DNA of 32,302 nt, from positions 1-32,302 of the forward strand of contig WBTZ01000055.1 of assembly GCA_009026175.1 (NCBI GenBank), in the 5' to 3' direction. The position numbers and the translations under genes were made by a program. This DNA comes from Zoogloea sp. (GTDB lineage Bacteria > Pseudomonadota > Gammaproteobacteria > Burkholderiales > Rhodocyclaceae). Under the pieces are notes generated by a model that was not told where the DNA came from, did not search any database, and saw only the letters and a program-made list of their open reading frames with translations. Shown here in pieces: positions 17,809 through 25,580 of the stretch. Positions within the stretch are counted from its first letter, which is position 1. Every line of letters begins with the position of its first letter.

Positions 17809-20099
17809 GATTCTCCTTCGCGGGCCGGTGCGACCACTTCCCGGTTGCCATTGGTGCCCATCGGCGTGACCAGCCCGGAGCGCTCCATTTGTTCGATCAG
17901 GCGCGCAGCCCGGTTGTAACCGATGCGCAGGTGGCGCTGGACGAGGGAAATCGAGGGCCGGCGGGTCTTGAGGACCACTTCAACGGCCTGGTCGTAGAGG
18001 GGGTCGGCTTCGCTGCCTTCACCGCCCTCGCCACCGCCCAGCAGGTCCCCGCCCTCCTCCTCCGACGGCGCGAGGATACCCTCGATGTAGTCGGGTGCCC
18101 CGGTGGCCTTGAGGTGCTCCACCACCTTGTGCACCTCATGGTCGGCCACGAAGGCGCCATGGACCCGGTTGGGGAGGCCGGTGCCCGGTGCCAGATAGAG
18201 CATGTCGCCCATACCCAGCAAGGCCTCGGCGCCCATCTGGTCAAGGATGGTGCGGGAGTCGATCTTGCTCGACACCTGGAAGGCCATCCGGGTCGGGATG
18301 TTGGCCTTGATCAGGCCGGTGATCACATCCACGCTGGGGCGCTGGGTGGCCAGGATCAGGTGGATGCCTGCGGCCCGTGCCTTCTGGGCCAGGCGGGCGA
18401 TCAGTTCCTCGATCTTCTTGCCGACCACCATCATCAGGTCGGCGAGTTCGTCGATGATCACCACGATGTAAGGCAGCTTTTCAAGGGGCTCGGGGCTGTC
18501 CGGCGTGATCGAGAAGGGGTTCTTCAGCGGCGCGCCGATCCTCGCCGCCTCGGCCACGGCCTTGTTGTAGCCGGCCAGGTTGCGCACCCCCAGCGCCGAC
18601 ATCAGCTTGTAGCGCTTCTCCATCTCGGCCACGCACCAGTTGAGCGCGTTGGCGGCATGCTTCATGTCGGTGACCACCGGCGCCAGCAGGTGCGGAATGC
18701 CCTCGTAGATGGACAGCTCGAGCATCTTCGGGTCCACCAGGATCAGGCGCACGTCTTCCGGCTCGGACTTGTAGAGCAGCGACAGAATCATCGCGTTGAT
18801 GCCCACCGACTTGCCGGAGCCGGTGGTACCGGCCACCAGCAGGTGAGGCGTCTTGGCGATGTCGGCCACCACCGGCTGGCCACCGATGTCCTTGCCGAGC
18901 GCCACCGTGAGCGGCGAGTGCATGTCATGGTAGGCCCGCGAGCCGAGGATCTCCGACAGGCGCACGGTCTGGCGCTTGGGATTGGGCAGTTCGAGGGCCA
19001 TGCAGGTCTTGCCGGGCACCGTCTCCACGACCCGGATGCTCACCACCGACAGGGCGCGGGCCAGATCCTTGACCAGGTTCATCACCTGGCTGCCCTTCAC
19101 GCCGACTGCCGGCTCGATCTCGAAGCGGGTGATCACCGGGCCGGGATAGGCCGCCAGCACCTTCACCTCGACCCCGAAGTCGGCGAGCTTGCGCTCGATC
19201 AGGCGGGAGGTGAACTCGAGGACCTCGGCAGACGGCGGCTCCACATCGTGGGCAGGCTCGTCAAGCAGGGCCAGCGGCGGCAGGGCTCCGCCGGGCAGTT
19301 CAGTGAACAAGGTGGTCTGACGTTCCTTCTCGACCCGCACCGACTTCTCGACCTCGACGATGGCCGGTTCGATACGCACCGGCGGCGGCGGCGCCACTTC
19401 TTCCTTCTTGCGCTTGGTCTCGACCACGGCTTCGCGCTTCTGCGCCACCTCGCGGCCAACCCGGCGGTCTTCCCAGGTCTGCACACCATGGGTCGAGAAC
19501 TGCCAGACCCGCTCGAGACCGGCACCCAGCGCCTCGGACGCCTCCAGCCAGCTCACCCCCGAAAACAGGCTCAAGCCACCGGCGATCAGCGCCAGCAGCA
19601 ACAGGGTGCCGCCGGTGAAGCCCAAGTACTGCAAGGTGAGACGCCCCAGTTCCAGCCCGATGACGCCGCCGGGCTCAAGCGGCAGCACCGCCTTGATGGA
19701 ATGGAAGCGCATCGCCTCCAGGCCGCTGCTGGACAGCAGCACCACGATGAAGCCCAGCACGACGATCAGGAAGGAACGGCGGTCCGCCCCGAACACCAGC
19801 TGCAGCCGCCGGAAACCGATGGCCAGCCCGAACCCCAGGAACACCACCCACCACCAGGCCGACACGCCGAACAGGTAGAGCAGCAGATCGGACAGCCACG
19901 CACCGAAGCGCCCGCCTGGGTTGCTCACCTGCTCGATCTGTACCGCGTGGGACCAGCCGGGATCGGCCTTCGAATAGCCGAAGAGGATCATCGCGACATA
20001 GAGGGCCAACACCCCCAGCAGCAGCCAGCGGGCCTCCTGCAGCAGGCCGGCGATCTTTTCCGGGAGGGGCAAGGGGCGGGTGGAAGGACGATTGAGCAT
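17805..20099 (-). CDS. ftsK: DNA translocase FtsK
   Basis: A 764-residue septal DNA pump that clears chromosome ends and activates XerCD at dif. The N-terminal region has four or five membrane helices (about 20-185). A Pro/Lys/Glu-rich linker (about 200-290) is shorter than in E. coli, as is usual in betaproteobacteria. The RecA-like motor has Walker [17 protein letters not shown] and Walker [15 protein letters not shown]. The gamma domain at the C-terminus ([22 protein letters not shown]) reads the polar KOPS sequences. The start at 20099 begins at the family N-terminus; a TTG at 20144 would add an unlikely leader. First gene of the ftsK-lolA-rarA operon. Confidence 0.97.
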   Translation of the reverse strand: MLNRPSTRPLPLPEKIAGLLQEARWLLLGVLALYVAMILFGYSKADPGWSHAVQIEQVSNPGGRFGAWLSDLLLYLFGVSAWWWVVFLGFGLAIGFRRLQLVFGADRRSFLIVVLGFIVVLLSSSGLEAMRFHSIKAVLPLEPGGVIGLELGRLTLQYLGFTGGTLLLLALIAGGLSLFSGVSWLEASEALGAGLERVWQFSTHGVQTWEDRRVGREVAQKREAVVETKRKKEEVAPPPPVRIEPAIVEVEKSVRVEKERQTTLFTELPGGALPPLALLDEPAHDVEPPSAEVLEFTSRLIERKLADFGVEVKVLAAYPGPVITRFEIEPAVGVKGSQVMNLVKDLARALSVVSIRVVETVPGKTCMALELPNPKRQTVRLSEILGSRAYHDMHSPLTVALGKDIGGQPVVADIAKTPHLLVAGTTGSGKSVGINAMILSLLYKSEPEDVRLILVDPKMLELSIYEGIPHLLAPVVTDMKHAANALNWCVAEMEKRYKLMSALGVRNLAGYNKAVAEAARIGAPLKNPFSITPDSPEPLEKLPYIVVIIDELADLMMVVGKKIEELIARLAQKARAAGIHLILATQRPSVDVITGLIKANIPTRMAFQVSSKIDSRTILDQMGAEALLGMGDMLYLAPGTGLPNRVHGAFVADHEVHKVVEHLKATGAPDYIEGILAPSEEEGGDLLGGGEGGEGSEADPLYDQAVEVVLKTRRPSISLVQRHLRIGYNRAARLIEQMERSGLVTPMGTNGNREVVAPAREGES

Positions 20100-20242
20100 G
20101 GGATGGCGATACGGGGCTTGCGGAGAATGGAGCCTGCAATGCAAAAGCGCGGCAAGGCGCCGCGCTCGGATTATAAACCAGGGTCTTCGGAGAACCCGTC
20201 CTCACCCGTTCTGCAATGAGTAAGGAAGGATTTCCGGGGCAT

Positions 20243-20914
20243 TCACAAATCGTAGATCTTTTCGCGCAGGATCACGCCGCCGTCGGTCTCCTCGATCAGC
20301 CCGCGCAGGCCCAGGTCCTTCATGACCCGGCTGACCATCTCGCGAGAGGCGCCGATCATCTTGGCGATGTCCTGCTTGGAGATCTTCTTGCGCACCATCT
20401 TGACGCCATCCACCTCCTCGGACATTTCCAGGAGCAGGCGCGCCACCCGGCCATAGACGTCCATCAGGGCCAGGCTCTCGATCTTGCGGTCGGCATCGCG
20501 CAGGCGCCGGGTCAGATTGCACATGACGTGCCAGGAGAGCTCGAAGTTCTCCTGCATCAGGCGCTTGAAGTCGGTCTTGGCGATGGTCACCAGGTCGGAG
20601 GGCGACACGGCCACCACCGATGCGGAGCGGGGGCTGTCATCCAGCACGCCCATCTCGCCGAACATCTCCCCCTGCCCGAGGATGGTCAGGATCACTTCAC
20701 GCCCGTCCTCGTCACTGACCATGACCTTCAGGTTGCCGGTCAGCACGAAATAGACAAAGTCCGTACGGTCCCCCTCGTGCACCACCGCCGAACCACGCGG
20801 CACGCGCCGCATCATTGCACAGCGCGCAACAGCCGCCAGCCGGTCGTCGCCCAGGCCCTGGAAAATCGGAAAGGTCCTCAGGGCAATCGTGGACACGGAG
20901 CTGGTAACGGACAT
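20243..20914 (-). CDS. Crp/Fnr-family regulator (CRP-like)
   Basis: A 223-residue regulator with an N-terminal cyclic-nucleotide-binding fold (about 15-130; a phosphate-binding-cassette-like segment LGQGEMFGEMGVLDDSPRSASVVA) and a C-terminal winged HTH (ISKQDIAKMIGASREMVSRVMKDL) close to that of CRP/Vfr. The cassette has GE and RSA, so cyclic-nucleotide binding is plausible. There is no FNR cysteine cluster. It lies between ftsK and the divergent trxB, the place occupied by lrp in E. coli. The promoter region has an inverted repeat at 21002-21022. Targets unknown. Confidence 0.9.
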   Translation of the reverse strand: MSVTSSVSTIALRTFPIFQGLGDDRLAAVARCAMMRRVPRGSAVVHEGDRTDFVYFVLTGNLKVMVSDEDGREVILTILGQGEMFGEMGVLDDSPRSASVVAVSPSDLVTIAKTDFKRLMQENFELSWHVMCNLTRRLRDADRKIESLALMDVYGRVARLLLEMSEEVDGVKMVRKKISKQDIAKMIGASREMVSRVMKDLGLRGLIEETDGGVILREKIYDL

Positions 20915-21001
20915 AAGCGTCTCCTAAGCAGGACTCGAAATGAATTACATGACGCGGACACGACCCGTCGAACAGTCGTTTCCGTCATGGACAATCAACG
21001 G

Positions 21002-21022
21002 TCAAGTATAAAGCAAACTTGA
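21002..21022. promoter_or_regulatory. Inverted repeat in the trxB / Crp-like intergenic region
   Basis: TCAAGT-ataaagcaa-ACTTGA has two perfect 6-bp arms flanking a TATAAA-like -10 sequence. It lies between the divergent Crp-like gene and trxB. It could be an operator, possibly for the adjacent regulator; it is not a canonical CRP site (TGTGA-N6-TCACA). Confidence 0.35.
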
Positions 21023-22108
<1,086 letters not shown>

Positions 22109-22119
22109 TCGTCCCCTCC

Positions 22120-22145
22120 GGCCGGTCGTCGTGAAGCGACCGGCC
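22120..22145 (+). terminator. Hairpin after trxB
   Basis: GGCCGGTCG-tcgtgaag-CGACCGGCC is a perfect 9-bp GC-rich stem, 11 bases after the trxB stop, followed by a poor T-rich stretch (GTCATCTTC). It may attenuate read-through into smr rather than stop it. Confidence 0.5.
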
Positions 22146-22185
22146 GTCATCTTCAAACCGCATCGAGCAACACCGTACGGGCGCC

Positions 22186-23196
22186 ATGCGCAAGCGCAAT
22201 CAGACATCCGGGCTGGACGCCCTCAAGGCCATCCGCCAGCAGGTGCCCAACGCCACCCTCAAGACCGTGATCGGGGCGCCACGCAGCAAGGCAGCCCCCG
22301 GCCTGGAGCCGACCATCTCCCCGGAGCCGGCCGACGAGACCGGGCTGTTCCGCCGCCAGGTGGGAGACGTACGGCCAGTCAAATCTGCCGACCGGGCCGA
22401 ACTCGGTCGCCCGAGGCCTGCACCGACACCACGCCCCCGCCAGCCTGAGCTGGAGGTAGAGCCTCCGGCCCGTCGCCCCGTCCGGGTCGACGAGAACGAC
22501 GCGGCCGCCGTGTTTCGCTCGGCACTGGGAGACATTGCACCGATCAAGGACTTCAACCGGGTCGACCTCAGCCTCCAGCGTCAACGTGCCAACCCCGGCG
22601 TGCGGGCGGTCGAGCACTGGGAGCCAGTGGCTCCCACCCTCGATGAAACCACCCTCACCGATCCTGCCGCCCTGTTCCGCCACGTGGCGGGTGAAGTAGC
22701 CCCCCTCAAGGACAAGAACCTTGCCGCGGTCGATCGCCCGCTGCCGGCGCCCCGCCCGCGCCTGCGCGAAGAGGACGAGCGCGAAGTGCTGCGGGAGGCG
22801 CTGGAGTCCCCGATCTCCTTCGAAGACCGCCTGGACATGGGCGACGAGGCCGCCTACCTGCGCGTCGGCCTGCCGCGCCGGGTCCTCACCGACCTGCGCC
22901 GCGGCCGCTGGGTGGTGCAGGGGGAACTGGACCTCCACGGTCTGACCCGCGACGAGGCCCGCGCCAGCCTGGCCCAGTTCATCGCCCTGGCACTGCAGCA
23001 GGGGCGCCGCTGCCTGCGGGTGATCCACGGCAAGGGCCACGGCTCACCCGGCCGCATCCCGGTACTCAAGCATCTGTCCCGCGGCTGGCTGGCCCAGCGC
23101 GAAGACATCCTGGCCTTCTGTCAGGCCAAGCCCCATGACGGCGGCGATGGCGCCCTGCTGGTGCTGTTGCAGGCCGGCGGCGGCAACCGGGGCTGA
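22186..23196 (+). CDS. Smr-domain protein with a triplicated N-terminal motif
   Basis: A 336-residue protein with a C-terminal Smr (small MutS-related) domain, about residues 245-330: GELDLHGLTRDEA, LRVIHGKGHGSPGR (the HGxG motif) and a GALLVLL end. Smr domains bind or nick nucleic acids. The N-terminal part holds three related 24-residue units at 50-73, 105-128 and 159-182, with the pattern D-x3-(L/V)FRxxxG(D/E)(V/I)xP(I/L/V)K, spaced 54-55 residues apart and separated by Pro/Arg-rich linkers. Homologues I remember have one such unit before the Smr domain. No strong ribosome site is seen. Role uncertain: possibly ribosome or RNA quality control, or DNA metabolism. Confidence 0.85.
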   Translation: MRKRNQTSGLDALKAIRQQVPNATLKTVIGAPRSKAAPGLEPTISPEPADETGLFRRQVGDVRPVKSADRAELGRPRPAPTPRPRQPELEVEPPARRPVRVDENDAAAVFRSALGDIAPIKDFNRVDLSLQRQRANPGVRAVEHWEPVAPTLDETTLTDPAALFRHVAGEVAPLKDKNLAAVDRPLPAPRPRLREEDEREVLREALESPISFEDRLDMGDEAAYLRVGLPRRVLTDLRRGRWVVQGELDLHGLTRDEARASLAQFIALALQQGRRCLRVIHGKGHGSPGRIPVLKHLSRGWLAQREDILAFCQAKPHDGGDGALLVLLQAGGGNRG

Positions 23197-23294
23197 TCTC
23201 GCCCTGAAAAAAGCGCTTATATTTCAGCAAGTTCTAATACAGACTGCTTGATTCGAGCGTTTTTTGCCTGTTTTTTTGGTACGTGGCGCCATTC

Positions 23295-23336
23295 TTGCCC
23301 GCGGTCAATTTCTTTCATCTCCTGCCCCCCTACATT
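23295..23336 (+). promoter_or_regulatory. DNR/FNR-like promoter of nosZ
   Basis: TTGCC-cgcg-GTCAA (23295-23308) is one base off the symmetric DNR/FNR half-site pair TTGAC-N4-GTCAA. A -10-like TACATT lies at 23331-23336. The implied start near 23343 puts the box centre at -41.5, the class II activator position, and a leader of about 115 nt before nosZ. A further TTGAT half site upstream near 23252 has no partner. Confidence 0.6.
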
Positions 23337-23457
23337 GCGCCGCGACAGATTGTCGCAGCGGCGCCGCGTCCCTCCCGACGCCCGGCTCCGGCGACAACTG
23401 GCTACGCCGCCGTGATCCACGGCGCGCATTCGGTTAAGGGACATACGGAGACCCACA

Positions 23458-25404
23458 ATGAGCACCCAAGACACGCAGCATGACGACCTGACCCCCGTAC
23501 CGGGACGCCGCAAGTTCCTGAACACCGCCGCCCTCGCCGGGCTGGCCGGTGCTGGCCTGTCCGTCGGCCTGTCCTCCTGCAAGCAGGAAGCCCCCCCCGC
23601 GGCAGCCCCTGCCGCAGGCGCAGCCCCGGCACCTGCCGCCGCCAGCCACGGCGCCTCCCCGCATCTGGCCCCGGGCCAGCTGGACGAGTACTACGGCATC
23701 TGGTCCGGCGGCCATACGGGCGACATGCGCATCCTGGGCCTGCCCTCCGGCCGCGAGATCACCCGCGTCCCGGTCTTCAACCCCGACGCGCTGGTGGGCT
23801 GGGGCATCACCAACGAGTCCAAGGCCATCATGGGCACCAAGCCGGACGGCAGCCTGCGCTACACCGTCGCGGACACCCACCACACCCACGCCTCCTACAA
23901 GGACGGCACCTACGACGGTCGCTACGCCTGGATCAACGACAAGATCAATGGCCGCATCGCGCGGGTCAAGCTCGACACCTTCGAGTGCGACAAGATCACC
24001 GAGATCCCCAACATCCAGGGCTTCCACGGCATCTTCCCGGACAAGGCCGACCCCGTGGACCCGGCCATCACCCACACCACCCGCGTCTTTGCCGGTGCCG
24101 AGTTCAGCATCCCCCTGCCGAACGATGGCAGCCACCTGAACGACGTGGACAAGTATCGCTCGCTGTTCACCTGCATCGACGCAGAAACCATGGCCGTGCG
24201 CTGGCAGGCGCTGATCGACGGCAACTGCGACCTGGTGGCCACCTCCTATGATGGCAAGCTGGCCGCCACCAACCAGTACAACACCGAGATGGGGGCCAAG
24301 TACGAAGACATGATGTCCGCCGAGAAGGACGCCTGCGCCTTCTTCCACATCGCCCGCATCGAGCAGGCCATCAAGGACGGCAAGTTCAAGACCTACGGCG
24401 ACTCCAAGGTGCCCGTGGTGGACGCCACCCGCGAGGCCAACAAGGACCCGAAGACCGCGCTGTCCGCCTATGTGCCGGTCCCCAAGAACCCCCACGGCGT
24501 GAACGCCAGCCCGGACGCCAAGTACTTCATCTGCGCCGGCAAGCTGTCCCCCACCGCCACCGTGATCGAACTGAGCAAGGTGCTGGACTGGTTCGACGGC
24601 AAGCTCGAAGACATCAAGGCCACCGTGGTCGCCGAAGTGGAGCTTGGCCTCGGCCCCCTGCACACGGCCTTCGACGGCCGTGGCAACGCCTTCACCACCC
24701 TGTTCCTGGACTCCCAAGTCGTGAAATGGAACGTGGAGGCCGCCATCAAGTTCCACGCTGGTGACAAGAACGCCCAGTACGTGGTCGACCGCCTGGACGT
24801 GCAGTACCAGCCGGGCCACCTCAATGCCTCCCAGTCCGAGACCCGGGAAGCCGATGGCAAGTGGCTGTGCGTGGGCTGCAAGTTCTCCAAGGACCGCTTC
24901 CTGCCGGTCGGCCCGCTCCACCCCGAGAACGAGCAGCTGATCGACATCTCCGGCGAGAAGATGAAGCTGATCGCCGACCACCCGGTACGCCCCGAGCCCC
25001 ACGACTTCATCATTGTCAAGCGCGACCGGATCAAGACCCGCCAGATCTACAACCTCGACGACTTCCCCAATGCGGTGAAGGATCCGAAGGAAAGCGGCGT
25101 CTTCCGCAACGGCAACAAGGTCACCGTCAAGCTGGTGTCCCAGGCGCCGGCCTTCAGCCTGCGCGAGTTCACCGTCAAGAAGGGCGACGAGGTCACGCTG
25201 ATCCTCACCAACCTGGACAAGGTGGAAGACCTGACCCACGGCTTCGCCATCCCCAAGTACAACATCAACTTCATCGTCAATCCGCTGGAGACCAAGTCGG
25301 TCACCTTCAAGGCCGACAAGCCGGGCGTCTACTGGTGCTACTGCACCCACTTCTGCCACGCCCTGCACCTCGAAATGCGCACCCGCATGATCGTGGAGAA
25401 GTAA
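23458..25404 (+). CDS. nosZ: Nitrous-oxide reductase, clade I (Tat type)
   Basis: A 648-residue periplasmic copper enzyme that reduces N2O to N2. A twin-arginine signal (GRRKFLNTAALAGLAGAG, Arg17-Arg18) ends at LSSC41, which resembles a lipobox, and is followed by an Ala/Pro-rich linker (43-67). The beta-propeller begins near residue 75; the CuZ histidine segment DTHHTHASYKDGTYDG is clear. The C-terminal cupredoxin domain has the CuA site: C629, C633, H637 and M640 in YCTHFCHALHLEM, with an upstream His in LTHGFAIPKY. The usual Trp between the two CuA cysteines is His631, and there is an extra Cys627. The start has CGGAG upstream. A strong terminator follows, and nosR is downstream instead of upstream; nosDFYL are not in the window. 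Confidence 0.97.
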   Translation: MSTQDTQHDDLTPVPGRRKFLNTAALAGLAGAGLSVGLSSCKQEAPPAAAPAAGAAPAPAAASHGASPHLAPGQLDEYYGIWSGGHTGDMRILGLPSGREITRVPVFNPDALVGWGITNESKAIMGTKPDGSLRYTVADTHHTHASYKDGTYDGRYAWINDKINGRIARVKLDTFECDKITEIPNIQGFHGIFPDKADPVDPAITHTTRVFAGAEFSIPLPNDGSHLNDVDKYRSLFTCIDAETMAVRWQALIDGNCDLVATSYDGKLAATNQYNTEMGAKYEDMMSAEKDACAFFHIARIEQAIKDGKFKTYGDSKVPVVDATREANKDPKTALSAYVPVPKNPHGVNASPDAKYFICAGKLSPTATVIELSKVLDWFDGKLEDIKATVVAEVELGLGPLHTAFDGRGNAFTTLFLDSQVVKWNVEAAIKFHAGDKNAQYVVDRLDVQYQPGHLNASQSETREADGKWLCVGCKFSKDRFLPVGPLHPENEQLIDISGEKMKLIADHPVRPEPHDFIIVKRDRIKTRQIYNLDDFPNAVKDPKESGVFRNGNKVTVKLVSQAPAFSLREFTVKKGDEVTLILTNLDKVEDLTHGFAIPKYNINFIVNPLETKSVTFKADKPGVYWCYCTHFCHALHLEMRTRMIVEK

Positions 25405-25443
25405 GCCGGCACACGCCGTTTCCTTATCGTGGGGGATAAGTTG

Positions 25444-25470
25444 GGGAGGCCTGCCGGCCTCCCTTTTTTT
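25444..25470 (+). terminator. Intrinsic terminator of nosZ
   Basis: GGGAGGCC-tgcc-GGCCTCCC (8-bp stem, 4-nt loop) followed by seven T. It lies 40 bases after the nosZ stop and before nosR, so nosZ is probably a monocistronic transcript. Confidence 0.92.
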
Positions 25471-25508
25471 GTTCTCGATGACGGCCATTCCACTGGCCGG
25501 CGGCCGAA

Positions 25509-25550
25509 TTGACTCAGCTTAAGGCAGCCCGCCCCCCCGGGCACCAGAAT
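25509..25550 (+). promoter_or_regulatory. Possible DNR/FNR-like promoter of nosR
   Basis: TTGAC-tcag-CTTAA (25509-25522) has one perfect half site and one weak half site (3 of 5 to GTCAA). A -10-like CAGAAT is at 25545-25550, again placing the box at -41.5 of the implied start near 25557, only about 24 bases before the nosR ATG. The geometry matches the nosZ promoter, but the box is weaker. Confidence 0.4.
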
Positions 25551-25580
25551 CCGCCGACACCCCGATTGACGGAGCCCTCG

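Noticed and set aside
17889-20219. Very long plus-strand open frame opposite ftsK
   Set aside because: An antisense shadow caused by high GC; its His/Gln/Gly-rich translation and lack of a ribosome site contrast with the clear FtsK on the other strand.
23337-23364. GC-rich hairpin GCGCCGCGACA-gat-TGTCGC(A)GCGGCGC in front of nosZ, considered as a riboswitch or attenuator
   Set aside because: It begins at the predicted -10/start boundary, so most of its left arm would not be transcribed. No known riboswitch shape and no T-run.
23434-25488. Long minus-strand open frame opposite nosZ
   Set aside because: Antisense shadow of a strongly GC-biased gene; low-complexity Val/Gly/His-rich translation.
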